From positions 157,833 through 221,832 of the forward strand of contig NZ_BMMX01000006.1 in the NCBI RefSeq assembly GCF_014646155.1: 64,000 bases of DNA, written 5' to 3'. Below the pieces are notes generated by a model. The model saw nothing but the letters and a program-made list of their open reading frames with translations. It was not told where the DNA came from and did no database searches. Below, in pieces: positions 9,987-19,302 of this stretch. The stretch's first letter is position 1. Each line of letters starts with the position of its first letter. Both the position numbers and the translations under genes were made by a program. This DNA is from Mangrovihabitans endophyticus (lineage in GTDB: Bacteria; Actinomycetota; Actinomycetes; Mycobacteriales; Micromonosporaceae).

Positions 9987-11273
9987 ATGACACTCACGCC
10001 TTACAAGGAGACGCTCGCCCTGCGCGGCATCCGTTCGCTGCTGGTGGTGGCGACGCTGGCGCGCATCCCGATCGCGGCGGGGCCGGTGGTCATCACCCTG
10101 CACGTGGTGCAGGACCTGCATCGCGGATACGGCCTCGCCGGTCTGGCCACCGCCGCCTTCACCATCGGCAGTTCTCTCGGCGCGCCGATCATGGGGCGTT
10201 TGATGGACGGCCGTGGTCTGCGGCCGGTCCTGGTGCTCACCACGGTGGGCGAGGTCACCTTCTGGACCAGCGCGCAGGCCATGCCGTACTGGGCGGTGCT
10301 GCTCGCCGCACTGGTCGGCGGCATCGTCACGCTGCCCGCCTTCGCGGTGGCCCGGCAGTCCATCGCGGCGCTCGCCCCGGAGTCTCACCGGCGGGCCGCC
10401 TTCTCGCTGGATTCGATCGCCACGGAGATCTCGTTCATGACCGGGCCGGCGCTGGGCGTCGTGGTCGCCACCACGGTCGGCGGGCGTCCCGCGATGTTCG
10501 CGCTGGGAGCCGGCATCCTGATCTCCGGCATTGGTCTCTTCTGGCTCGACCCGCCGATTCGGGGCCGCGGCGAGGAGCCGACGTCAGTGGCCGCCCGGGT
10601 GCCGCGTCGTAGCTGGGTGACGCCTCGGTTCGTCGCCGTGCTCGCGGTCACCATGGCCTCCACGGTGGTGCTCAGCGGCACCGACGTGGCCATCATCGGC
10701 AACCTGCGGGGAACCGGCCAGGTCGAGTGGACCGGCCTGGTCTACGCGGTCTGGGCGGCCTATTCGATGCTCGGCGGTTTCGCCTACGGGACAGGGAACC
10801 GCAGCCTGTCGCCGCTGACGCTGCTCGCGTCGATGGCGGTGGTGACCGTGCCGGTCGGTCTCGGCGGGCATCAGTGGTGGCTGCTCGCCGTGCTGATGAT
10901 CCCGGCCGGGGCGCTGTGCGCGCCGACCATCACGGCAACGGCGGACGTGGTGAGCCGTCTTGCTCCGGCGGCGGCGCGCGGCGAAGCGATGGGCCTGCAC
11001 AATTCGTCGCTGACCGTCGGTGTGGCGCTCGGCGCACCAGTGGCCGGTGCGGCGATGGACGCGCTGTCCCCGCCGTGGGGATTTGCCGCCGTCGGCGGCC
11101 TGGGCATGCTTGTCGCGCTGGCGGTGCTGCCGACCGAGCTGCGCCGCCGCGCGGACGAGCGGCGGGCCGCCGCCGCGCAGCGGATGATCCGACTGGACAC
11201 GGCTGTGCCGGCCGCGGGCGCTGTGCTAGCCGCGGAGGCCGAGCCGTCCGCGGGCGCCGAGCCGGCGCGCTGA
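9987..11273 (+). CDS. MFS transporter
   Basis: The 428-residue protein has about twelve hydrophobic helices, a cytoplasmic loop after helix 2 containing GRLMDGRGLRPVL (the MFS motif A equivalent), and a central loop rich in Arg/Pro/Ser (about 185-205). The C-terminal 35 residues are Ala/Glu-rich and cytoplasmic. ATG 9987 has a GGAGG 11 bases upstream. It is a single gene whose stop lies one base from the convergent pncA stop. It resembles actinobacterial drug-efflux-type MFS proteins, but no substrate can be inferred. Confidence 0.85.
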   Translation: MTLTPYKETLALRGIRSLLVVATLARIPIAAGPVVITLHVVQDLHRGYGLAGLATAAFTIGSSLGAPIMGRLMDGRGLRPVLVLTTVGEVTFWTSAQAMPYWAVLLAALVGGIVTLPAFAVARQSIAALAPESHRRAAFSLDSIATEISFMTGPALGVVVATTVGGRPAMFALGAGILISGIGLFWLDPPIRGRGEEPTSVAARVPRRSWVTPRFVAVLAVTMASTVVLSGTDVAIIGNLRGTGQVEWTGLVYAVWAAYSMLGGFAYGTGNRSLSPLTLLASMAVVTVPVGLGGHQWWLLAVLMIPAGALCAPTITATADVVSRLAPAAARGEAMGLHNSSLTVGVALGAPVAGAAMDALSPPWGFAAVGGLGMLVALAVLPTELRRRADERRAAAAQRMIRLDTAVPAAGAVLAAEAEPSAGAEPAR

Positions 11274-11274
11274 G

Positions 11275-11856
11275 TCAGCTCGGCGCGACGATCGGTTCGC
11301 CGGTGGTCGCCACCGACGCCGTGCGGAACTCGCGCAGGGCGGCCTCGGTGGTGGCCGCGGAGACGCCAGCGGTCAGCTCCAGCAGGACGGTGGTGCCGAA
11401 ACCGGCCGCCACCGCGTCCAGCGCGGTGGCGCGCACGCAGTGGTCGGTGGCGATGCCGACCATCTCGACCTCGGTCACGCCGCGCTCCCGCAGCCAGTCC
11501 GCCAGCCGCACGCCGGACTCCGTGCTGCCTTCGAAACCGGAGTACGCGGCGGAGTGCCGACCCTTGTGGAAGACGTCCTCGATCCGGTGGGTGACCAGTT
11601 CCGGATGGAACTCGGCACCGTCGGTGCCCACCACGCAGTGGGCGGGCCACGACTCCACGAAGTCGGGATGATCGCTGAAGTGGCCGCCGGGGTCGATGTG
11701 GTAGTCCTTGGTGGCCACCACGTGGTCCCATCGGTCACCGGCCTTGTCCAGCACCAGTGAGATGCCGGCGGCCACCGCGGCGCCGCCGGCCACGGCCAGC
11801 GAGCCGCCTTCGCAGAAGTCGTTCTGCACGTCGACGATGATCAGAGCGCGGGACAT
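11275..11856 (-). CDS. pncA: Nicotinamidase
   Basis: The 193-residue amidase converts nicotinamide to nicotinate in the NAD salvage pathway. The catalytic triad is D9 (IIVDVQNDF), K98 (FHKGR) and C140 (ATDHCV), almost at the M. tuberculosis positions 8, 96 and 138. The metal site is D51, H53, H59 and H73 (KDYHIDPGGHF and PAHC). ATG 11856 is chosen over longer in-frame starts because the conserved domain begins at residue 3. It follows pncB by 11 bases on the same strand, so its product supplies nicotinate to the enzyme encoded just upstream. Confidence 0.95.
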   Translation of the reverse strand: MSRALIIVDVQNDFCEGGSLAVAGGAAVAAGISLVLDKAGDRWDHVVATKDYHIDPGGHFSDHPDFVESWPAHCVVGTDGAEFHPELVTHRIEDVFHKGRHSAAYSGFEGSTESGVRLADWLRERGVTEVEMVGIATDHCVRATALDAVAAGFGTTVLLELTAGVSAATTEAALREFRTASVATTGEPIVAPS

Positions 11857-11867
11857 CGTACGGACTC

Positions 11868-13154
11868 CTAGATGTTGGTGATGAAGGTGACCGGAATCGC
11901 CGGGTCGCCAGCGGAGAGCTTCAGCCCCTCCCACGGGATGGAGATGAGGCACTGGCGCAGGTGCTCCCGGGAGTCCGCCAGCGTGGGCTGCTCGACGGTC
12001 TCACCGCCGGCGACGAACGAGCGCTGCAACAGCCGGTCGTTGGCCTGGTGGTCCGGCACGCCCTGGGACACGATGATCTCCTCGATGGCGGTGCCCGTCG
12101 GCTTGTGCCGCCGGACCGCGGTCTTGCGGCCACCGACCGTCGCCTTGTGCTCCGAGCGCTTGACCACCGGGCGCCCGTCCACCTCCACGAGCTTGTAGAC
12201 CAGACCGGCGGTCGGCGCTCCGGAGCCGGTGACCACGGCCGTACCGGCGCCGTAGAGGTCCACCGGCTCGGCGGCGAGCGCGGCGATCGAGTGCTCGTCC
12301 ATGTCGCCGGACACAATGATCTTGGTTTCCGTGGCGCCGAGCGAGTCCAGCAGCTCGCGGGAGTGCTGCGCGAGCACCGACAGGTCGCCCGAGTCGATGC
12401 GGATCGCCCGCAGATCGGGGCCGGCCACCGCGATCGCGTTGCGGATGCCCTGTCCGATGTCGTAGGTGTCCACCAGCAAGGTGGTGTTCTTGCCGAGCGC
12501 GTCGACCTGGGAGGCGAACGCGGCCGGCTCGTCGTCGTGCAACAGCGTGAAGGCGTGCGCCGACGTGCCGGTGGTCGGAATCCCGTACGCGGCGCCCGCG
12601 GCCAGATTGGACGTGGAGGCGAAGCCGGCCAGGTAGGCCGCCCGCGCCGCGGCGACGGCGGACCGCTCGTGGGTGCGGCGGGAGCCCATCTCGATGATCG
12701 GACGCCCGCGTGCCGCGGTCACCATGCGAGCAGCACCCGCCGCCACCGCGCTGTCGTGGTTCAGCACGGACAACACCAGCGTCTCCAACAGGACGCACTC
12801 GGCGAAGCTCCCGGACACGGTGAGCAGCGGAGAACCGGGGAAGAACAGTTCACCCTCGGCGTACCCGTCGACGTCGCCGGTGAAGCGGTAGTCCGCCAGC
12901 CAGTCGGCGGTGGTCCGGTCGACGACTTCGGCCGCACGCAAGAAGTCGATGTCCCGGCCGCTGAAGCGGAAGCCCCGGATCAGCTCGATGAGGCGGCCGG
13001 TGCCGGCCACGACGCCGTACCGTCGGCCGATCGGCAGTCGTCGGGCGAACACCTCGAACACGCAGCGGCGACCGGCCGTGCCGTCCTTGAGCGCTGCGTT
13101 GATCATGGTCAGCTCGTACTGGTCGGTCAGCATCGCGGGGGCGTAATCCGTCAC
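11868..13154 (-). CDS. pncB: Nicotinate phosphoribosyltransferase
   Basis: This 428-residue enzyme couples nicotinate and PRPP to nicotinate mononucleotide with ATP hydrolysis, the entry step of the Preiss-Handler route. Recognisable family segments are AMLTDQYELTM at the N-terminus, EMGSRRTHERSAV in the core, GTSAHAFT, LLVDTYD, and AIRIDSGDL with VSGDMDE, which form the phosphoribosyl and pyridine sites of the barrel. GTG 13154 is taken as the start because the conserved sequence opens with DYAPAMLTDQYE and a GAGGG lies just before it. It is sandwiched between a LuxR-type regulator gene (10-base gap upstream) and pncA (11-base gap downstream). Confidence 0.94.
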   Translation of the reverse strand: MTDYAPAMLTDQYELTMINAALKDGTAGRRCVFEVFARRLPIGRRYGVVAGTGRLIELIRGFRFSGRDIDFLRAAEVVDRTTADWLADYRFTGDVDGYAEGELFFPGSPLLTVSGSFAECVLLETLVLSVLNHDSAVAAGAARMVTAARGRPIIEMGSRRTHERSAVAAARAAYLAGFASTSNLAAGAAYGIPTTGTSAHAFTLLHDDEPAAFASQVDALGKNTTLLVDTYDIGQGIRNAIAVAGPDLRAIRIDSGDLSVLAQHSRELLDSLGATETKIIVSGDMDEHSIAALAAEPVDLYGAGTAVVTGSGAPTAGLVYKLVEVDGRPVVKRSEHKATVGGRKTAVRRHKPTGTAIEEIIVSQGVPDHQANDRLLQRSFVAGGETVEQPTLADSREHLRQCLISIPWEGLKLSAGDPAIPVTFITNI

Positions 13155-13164
13155 GCCCTCAACT

Positions 13165-15771
13165 TTATTGAAGCTTCGGCAGCGATCGCAGCGCCGGTGC
13201 CAGCTCACCCCGCCGGTTCACGCCCAGCTTGCCGTAGACCCGCTGCAGATGGTTCTCCACCGTGCGCGGCGATAGGTAGAGCGCGTCCGCGATTTCCTTG
13301 CTCTTGGCACCGTCCGCCGCCAGCTCGGCCACCTGGCGTTCCCGGCTGGTCAGCGACGGGCCGACGGTCCGCAGCGCGGGGGTGCGCATGGTGTCGCAGC
13401 GCGCCAGGATGTCGCCGAGCAGCGTGCTGGCGGCCAGCGCCTGCGGATCCCGGGCGGCGCGGAAGGTGCGGGCGGCGACCGCCGCGGCCTCCGCCGCGAA
13501 GACCATGTATCCGTGCGCCTGCAGCTCGCGGGACACCGCGAGCAACTGCTCGCCGCAACCATCGGCGGCGGCTCGGGTGTGCCGCAGCATCATCGCCGTC
13601 ATCCGGGTGCCGGGCGTGCCGGCCAGCAAGGTGCTCATCCGGGCGGCGGCCAGTTCCGGCCGGCCGAGACGGGTCAAGTCGTACAGGGCCAGCAGCTCGT
13701 GTCCGTGGAAGCCATCCGTGCGCAGCCGGATGATCAACTCAAGGAGATGGCGGATCGCGGTGGGCACGTCGCCGGCGCACGCCGCGGTCCACACCCGGGC
13801 CTGAGAACGCCACGGGTAGTACAGGCCAGCGCAGCTCGCGTCGGCCCCGTCGGCGACCGCCATCGACTCGTGGGCCAGATCGATGTCACCACGAATGGCG
13901 GCGGCGTTGGCCCGCGCCGCGTGGGCGTTGCCGTCGTACAGCCGGTTCGCACTCAACGCCGCGCACGCCTGGTTGGTGGCCTGCAACGCCTCGCCGGTGC
14001 GCCCCCGCAGCCAGGCGGCGTGTGCCTGGAGGAGGGAGATCCATCCGGCGCCGACGCCGAATCCGCCGGTATGCGCCAGGCCGGCGAACTCGGCAGCCAG
14101 GATCTCGTCGATGCCGTCCAGGTCGTAGGTGATGCTGACGCGCGTGCCGAGCGCGATGGGCAGCGCGAATCCGAGCGCCGGAGCGTCCCAGCGCCACGCG
14201 GAGGTGTTCGTGGTGACGTCCGCGATCAGGTCGGTGGCGGTGGCCGGGTCGCCTCCGGTGGCGGCGAGGAAGGCGAGCACGCAGCGGGCGATGTCGCGGG
14301 TCGGTGCGTCCGCGGCCGGGTCGGTCAGCGCCCGCGTGGCCCCGGCGCGGGCCGGGGTCAACTGGCGCATCTGCAGCCGCATCAGCGCTTCCACGGCGGT
14401 CATCCGGGCGCCGTCGCCCGGGTCGTCGGCGGCGACGGCGCCGAGCCGGTCCGGCGCGTCGGTGCGGCCCAGCCCCCAGAACGCGACCGAGGCGTGCGCG
14501 GTGCGCAGCCGCGCGCCGGCGGCCTGGCGGGTCTCGGCGGCGTCCAGCACGGCCACGGCGCGCTCCGGCTGGTCGGCGAAGAGCAGCGCGGTGGCGACAA
14601 GTTCGGAAGCCGGGTATCCGGCCCCGGCGTCGCCGGCCGCCTCGCCCAGGCGTTGCGCGAGTTCGAGGTCGAAGCGGGCGAAGGCCTGCGCCGCCGCGTC
14701 GAGCAGCCGGCCACCGTCCATCCGGGTGCCCGAGTCGATCCGCCACACCGCGGTGCGGAGCAGGTCGCCGCGGCGCCGGGCGCCGGTGCCGTCGACCATG
14801 TCCGCGAGCGTTGCGAGCAGGCGCCGACCGCGGGTGCGCGGGCATCCGCGGCGGACCACCTCGCCGTACAGCGGGTGGCCCAGGTGCACGTTGCGCCGCC
14901 GACCGTCGTCCAGCACGGTGATCAGCCCGCGTTCCTCGGCGGCCTCGACATCGTCGGCGTCGGTCGCGTCCAGCAGCGCGCTGAGGCCGATCGGTTCGCC
15001 GAACGCGACCAGCTCCAGCACTTGCCGCACGCCCGGGGTCAGCGTGCCGATCCGGGTGTCCACCAGGTCGGCCAGGCTGGGCGCCAGGCACAGCCTGCCG
15101 GTCCAGCGCCAGACGCCGTACGACTCGGTCATCTCTGAGCCGTCGGCCGCTGCCATCACCAGTTCGCGCAGCAGCAGGGGATTCCCGCCGGCCAACCGCA
15201 CGAGCCGATCGGCCGAGCCGGCATGCACCGGACCGCCCAGCATCGCGGCGAGCAGTTCCGCGCTCTCCCCGGCCGTCAGCGGACGCAACTCGGCGTGCCG
15301 GACCAGCCCTTCGGTCCACAGCGACATCAAGGGCGACGGCACCCGTTCGGCGGTGCGTACCGTGCCGAGCAGCGTGGCACCCTCGCGGACCAGCAGATGC
15401 ACCAGGGCGGCGGAGGGCGGGTCCAGCAGATGGAGATCGTCGACGGCGAGCACGAGGGGCCGCTCGCCGGCTTCGGCGTGGAGGGTGTCGACGGCCCAGC
15501 GCAGCAGTCCGGCGGGGGACAGCCCGGTGGGTTGGCCGGGTGGCAGCATTTGCGCGACGCCGCCGAACGGCAGGCCCGAGCTGGCGAGGGTGGCGGTGGC
15601 CACATGCACCGCGTATTGGCAGCTCGGGAGGGCAGCGACGACTTCCTGCAGGAGCCGGCTCTTGCCGAGCCCGGCGGTGCCGCTGAGGACGAGGCCGCGG
15701 CCGGGACCGGTTACGGCGCTGGTCAGCCGGGACTTTTCGTCGTCGCGTCCCACGAAGACCCAAAGTCCCAC
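13165..15771 (-). CDS. LAL-type LuxR transcriptional regulator
   Basis: The 868-residue protein is a large ATP-binding regulator of the LuxR (LAL) family, related to MalT. It has a Walker A motif GTAGLGKS (31-38), a Walker B motif LVLAVDDLHLLD (about 106-117) and a long alpha-helical TPR-like middle part. The C-terminal GerE-type helix-turn-helix (about 805-860) contains LTSRERQVAELAADGAKSKEIADAL followed by SPRTVENHLQRVYGKLGV. Such proteins are ligand- and ATP-controlled activators. GTG 15771 is the only usable start near the Walker box; its ribosome site is weak. Only 10 bases separate its stop from pncB, so it is probably the first gene of a luxR-pncB-pncA unit. Confidence 0.92.
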   Translation of the reverse strand: MGLWVFVGRDDEKSRLTSAVTGPGRGLVLSGTAGLGKSRLLQEVVAALPSCQYAVHVATATLASSGLPFGGVAQMLPPGQPTGLSPAGLLRWAVDTLHAEAGERPLVLAVDDLHLLDPPSAALVHLLVREGATLLGTVRTAERVPSPLMSLWTEGLVRHAELRPLTAGESAELLAAMLGGPVHAGSADRLVRLAGGNPLLLRELVMAAADGSEMTESYGVWRWTGRLCLAPSLADLVDTRIGTLTPGVRQVLELVAFGEPIGLSALLDATDADDVEAAEERGLITVLDDGRRRNVHLGHPLYGEVVRRGCPRTRGRRLLATLADMVDGTGARRRGDLLRTAVWRIDSGTRMDGGRLLDAAAQAFARFDLELAQRLGEAAGDAGAGYPASELVATALLFADQPERAVAVLDAAETRQAAGARLRTAHASVAFWGLGRTDAPDRLGAVAADDPGDGARMTAVEALMRLQMRQLTPARAGATRALTDPAADAPTRDIARCVLAFLAATGGDPATATDLIADVTTNTSAWRWDAPALGFALPIALGTRVSITYDLDGIDEILAAEFAGLAHTGGFGVGAGWISLLQAHAAWLRGRTGEALQATNQACAALSANRLYDGNAHAARANAAAIRGDIDLAHESMAVADGADASCAGLYYPWRSQARVWTAACAGDVPTAIRHLLELIIRLRTDGFHGHELLALYDLTRLGRPELAAARMSTLLAGTPGTRMTAMMLRHTRAAADGCGEQLLAVSRELQAHGYMVFAAEAAAVAARTFRAARDPQALAASTLLGDILARCDTMRTPALRTVGPSLTSRERQVAELAADGAKSKEIADALYLSPRTVENHLQRVYGKLGVNRRGELAPALRSLPKLQ

Positions 15772-16089
15772 CGAAGCAGCATATCGAGATCCGTCATGCT
15801 GGTGTCACTGGCTGTACCGATAATGACAATGAGTAGGTCTTCCGGTGGTGCTGAGTAGCCCGGTGGGTGTCGGTGCCCCCGCGACGGATCGTACGGTCGC
15901 CATACCGGCGAACGTGCCCGGATCCGCCTGGCGGGGCGGATCCGGGCGCCCGGCGCCGCCCGAGCGGCGCCGTGGCCGGCGAAGCGGGGGCCGCCCGCGC
16001 ATCCGCGACCGGGCGAGAAGTCGCAGCCCGGAGCGGCTGCCGTCGGCGGGTCGGGACGCCCGCCCCGGCCGCGTGGCACGATAGGGGCC
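15772..16089. other. Divergent region between luxR and clpS
   Basis: These 318 bases hold the promoters of the leftward LAL-regulator unit and the rightward clpS-mec-cysO-cysM run. The only strong structure is the long inverted repeat at 15916-15947. Frames crossing the region read as low-complexity Arg/Pro sequence, and I see no gene. Confidence 0.5.
15916..15947. repeat. Perfect 13-base inverted repeat between divergent genes
   Basis: GCCCGGATCCGCC (15916-15928) and its exact complement (15935-15947) flank a 6-base loop. No gene ends here, so a terminator role would need an unseen transcript. It may be an RNA hairpin in a 5' leader of clpS or the remnant of a terminator. Confidence 0.7.
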
Positions 16090-16380
16090 ATGGCGTTACC
16101 TCAGGTCGCTCCCGTCGAGATGCCGGAGATCGAGGAGGTTCCGCTTGGCGAACGCCAGTGGGTGACGATCGTCTGGGACGATCCGGTGAACCTGATGTCG
16201 TACGTCACCTGGGTGTTTCAGAAGTTGTTCGGCTACAGCTACGACAAGGCCGAGCAGCTCATGATGGAAGTGCACAACAAGGGCAAAGCGGTCGTCTCCA
16301 TCGGTACGCGAGAGCGCATGGAGATGGACGCCAACCAGCTTCACGGCTACGGCCTGTGGGCAACTGTCGACAGAGCGTGA
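16090..16380 (+). CDS. clpS: ATP-dependent Clp protease adaptor ClpS
   Basis: The 96-residue adaptor delivers N-degron substrates to ClpAP/ClpCP. The family core is clear: [27 protein letters not shown], which includes the DDPVN N-end-rule pocket, and [19 protein letters not shown], which includes the ClpA/ClpC-binding face. The protein has the usual length with an acidic N-terminal extension. It opens a conserved actinobacterial gene run, and the DUF2017 gene follows within 20 bases. Confidence 0.96.
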   Translation: MALPQVAPVEMPEIEEVPLGERQWVTIVWDDPVNLMSYVTWVFQKLFGYSYDKAEQLMMEVHNKGKAVVSIGTRERMEMDANQLHGYGLWATVDRA

Positions 16381-16399
16381 CTGGCGGGTGGGTAACAGC

Positions 16400-16903
16400 A
16401 TGTTCCGACGCAGCGGTCAGGTCTGCGTGGCGACGTTCGCCGTGGACGAGGTGCGTGTGCTGCGCAAAGTCGCCGGCGAGGTGATCGGTCTGCTGACCGA
16501 CGGTTTCGAGCACGGCGACCCGGTGGTGGACCGGCTCTTCCCGGACATCTATCCGGAGATGCCCGCCGACTCCGCCGACTTCCGGCTCTACACCGAGGGC
16601 GAACTGAAGACCGGGAAGATCGACCAGGCGGGCGCGATTCTGGCCGCGCTGCCGGATGGTGACGGCCCCAGCGAGGTCCGGCTCGACGCCGAGACGGCGG
16701 AGGCCTGGTTGCGCGCCATCAACGACGCGCGGCTGGCCATGGGCACCCGGCTCGACATTCGCGCCGACACCGATCTCGGCGCCGAACTGGACGACGCGGC
16801 GGTGCACGATCCCGCGTCCAGCCGGGTCTTCCAGCTCTCCGTCTATGCGTACCTCGGATATCTGCAGGAATCCCTGCTGAACGCGTTGATCACCCGGCGT
16901 TGA
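16400..16903 (+). CDS. DUF2017 family protein
   Basis: This 167-residue soluble protein belongs to the actinobacterial DUF2017 family, which almost always sits directly behind clpS. It begins MFRRSGQVCVATF and has an acidic, mostly helical body, with the conserved AWLRAINDARLAMGTRLDI helix and a final SVYAYLGYLQESLL helix. ATG 16400 is preferred over GTG 16388 because a GGGTGGG ribosome site sits 7 bases before it. The function is unknown. The constant pairing with clpS suggests a link to Clp proteolysis, but that is inference. Confidence 0.85.
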   Translation: MFRRSGQVCVATFAVDEVRVLRKVAGEVIGLLTDGFEHGDPVVDRLFPDIYPEMPADSADFRLYTEGELKTGKIDQAGAILAALPDGDGPSEVRLDAETAEAWLRAINDARLAMGTRLDIRADTDLGAELDDAAVHDPASSRVFQLSVYAYLGYLQESLLNALITRR

Positions 16904-16976
16904 CGGGAGTCTGCCGGATCGGCGTGTGGGCACCGACACCTCGGTGTGCCCGACGGGTCACGGTAGGGTGGTGCGT

Positions 16977-17399
16977 GTGCTGACCATCGACAGCGCGATC
17001 ATCGATGCGATCGTCGCCCACGCCCGCCGGGACCACCCCGACGAGGCCTGTGGTGTCGTCGCCGGGCCGATCGGCCGGGACCTGCCGGCGCGGCACATCC
17101 GGATGGAGAACGCGGCCCGGTCGATGACCTTCTACGAGTTCGACTCGATGGAGCATTTGCGCGTCTGGCGCGAGATGGACGACAACGACGAGGAGCCGGT
17201 GGTGATCTACCACTCGCACACCGCGACGGAGGCGTACCCGTCCCGCACCGACGTGTCGTTCGCCGGTGAGCCCGGCGCGCATTATCTGCTGGTGTCGACC
17301 CGTGAACCGGATTCCGAGGAAATCCGTTCGTTCCGTATCGTGGACGGCGTGGTGACCGAGGAAGAGGTCAACATCGTGGATGCGACGGTTGACGCATGA
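16977..17399 (+). CDS. mec: JAMM/MPN+ metallopeptidase of the CysO pathway
   Basis: The 140-residue zinc peptidase has a complete JAMM motif: E23 (DEACG), H79 and H81 (HSHT), S89 and D92 (SRTD), with the canonical H-x-H-x7-S-x2-D spacing. In M. tuberculosis the homologue Mec (Rv1334) releases cysteine from the CysO-cysteine adduct made by CysM, and the same three genes are neighbours here. GTG 16977 is taken as start because GGTAGGG lies 7 bases upstream and the domain opens with LTIDSAIIDAIVAHA. Its stop codon is overlapped (TGATG) by a 22-codon ORF. Given the tail on CysO next door, it may also perform CysO maturation. Confidence 0.93.
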   Translation: MLTIDSAIIDAIVAHARRDHPDEACGVVAGPIGRDLPARHIRMENAARSMTFYEFDSMEHLRVWREMDDNDEEPVVIYHSHTATEAYPSRTDVSFAGEPGAHYLLVSTREPDSEEIRSFRIVDGVVTEEEVNIVDATVDA

Positions 17400-17467
17400 T
17401 GGTGAGTCCCGTGCAGTCGTACATGTTTGGGCAGAGCCCGGTGTCGGTCTTCTACGAGTGTCGCTGA
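17399..17467 (+). CDS. 22-codon ORF coupled to mec, possible leader peptide
   Basis: An ATG shares one base with the mec stop codon (TGATG) and opens a 22-residue frame, beginning MVSPVQSYMFGQ and ending FYECR. It fills the space between mec and cysO. Its only cysteine is the second-last residue and is encoded by TGT, the rarer Cys codon in a genome this GC-rich. It could be a translated leader that senses cysteine, or a coupling device for cysO, whose own ribosome site (AGGAG at 17507-17511) lies 40 bases further on. No terminator-like hairpin follows it. It could also be a chance frame. Confidence 0.45.
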   Translation: MVSPVQSYMFGQSPVSVFYECR

Positions 17468-17522
17468 GCGATCGCTCGCAGCCCGGCCTGTCCAGAGAAC
17501 GACAATAGGAGCATCATCTTCC

Positions 17523-17861
17523 ATGGCTATCGAAGTTCGCATTCCTACCATCCTGCGCTCTTACACCGGCGGCGCCAAGGTCGTCGAAGGCTCCGGTGAC
17601 ACGCTCGGCGGTCTCCTCGACGACCTGGACGCCCGGCACAACGGGCTGAAGGGCCGCCTGGTCACCGCCGAGGGCGGTCTGCACCGCTTCGTCAATGTCT
17701 ACGTCAACGACGAGGACATCCGGTTCCTCGGTGGACTGGACGCCAAGCTGTCCGACGGCGACTCCATCACGATCCTGCCGGCCGTGGCCGGCGGCGCGCT
17801 CGGCTTCGTGGCGGCGGCTGCGATCGCCGGACAGCGCGCCGCGGCCCGCACCGGGCGGTAA
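17523..17861 (+). CDS. cysO: ThiS/MoaD-like sulfur carrier CysO with C-terminal extension
   Basis: The 112-residue ubiquitin-fold protein matches CysO: MAIEVRIPTILRSYTGG at the start, GLHRFVNVYVNDEDIRFL in the middle and SDGDSITILPAVAGG at residues 81-91. In characterised CysO the chain ends at this diglycine, whose carboxylate becomes the thiocarboxylate sulfur donor for CysM. Here the frame continues for 21 residues (from ALGFVAAAAIAGQ to RTGR, 92-112), so G91 is buried unless the tail is removed. AGGAG precedes ATG 17523. It lies between mec and cysM in the order of the mycobacterial pathway. Confidence 0.9.
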   Translation: MAIEVRIPTILRSYTGGAKVVEGSGDTLGGLLDDLDARHNGLKGRLVTAEGGLHRFVNVYVNDEDIRFLGGLDAKLSDGDSITILPAVAGGALGFVAAAAIAGQRAAARTGR

Positions 17862-18833
<972 letters not shown>

Positions 18834-18909
18834 GGGGTCCGGGACCGCGTCGCGACGGCCGCGCGCTCGTGTGGGCGTTGGCGAGCCGTCGCGACGCGGA
18901 GGTGATTCG

Positions 18910-19302
18910 TCAGTAGGCGATCGCGATGAGCACGTCGGCGGCCAATGGCACCGACGCGGCAAGCAGCAGTACGTAGGGCAGCGCCCGCCGGTGGATGGAC
19001 AGAAACCCACCCACCGCCAGCGCCACGCTCAGCAGGCCGGCCAGCACCAGCACCGGGGCGTACCAGCCGGGCGGTCGGCCGGCGATGGTGGACACCGCGG
19101 CGACCAGGCCCACCCCGACCGCCACCATGCCGAGCGCGCTCGCGAGCAGCGACATGAGCAGCAACCGGCGGTTGCCCGGTGCCGGGTCGTGCACCGCCGG
19201 AAAGCGGAACAGGCTCTGCTCCGCGGCGGGTTCCGGCGTGCCGTGTGTCGATTCCCAGCCGAAGGGAAGTACCCCGGTGGGTGAGTCCAGTTCGGTTGTC
19301 AC
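18910..19302 (-). CDS. Small integral membrane protein, unknown function
   Basis: The 130-residue protein has a polar N-terminal 40 residues and then three predicted membrane helices: about 46-70 (LLLMSLLASALGMVAVGVGLVAAV), about 80-100, and about 107-130 (YVLLLAASVPLAADVLIAIAY). GTG 19302 is chosen because GGGAGG stands 4 bases before it. The gene is leftward, between the rightward cysM and beta-lactamase-fold genes. In many actinobacteria a rhomboid or another membrane protein occupies this place, but no rhomboid serine/histidine motif is visible here. Confidence 0.7.
   Translation of the reverse strand: MTTELDSPTGVLPFGWESTHGTPEPAAEQSLFRFPAVHDPAPGNRRLLLMSLLASALGMVAVGVGLVAAVSTIAGRPPGWYAPVLVLAGLLSVALAVGGFLSIHRRALPYVLLLAASVPLAADVLIAIAY

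Noticed and set aside
18910..19302. Rhomboid protease, often found in this position
   Set aside because: The protein is too short (three helices) and lacks the GxSx and His motifs.
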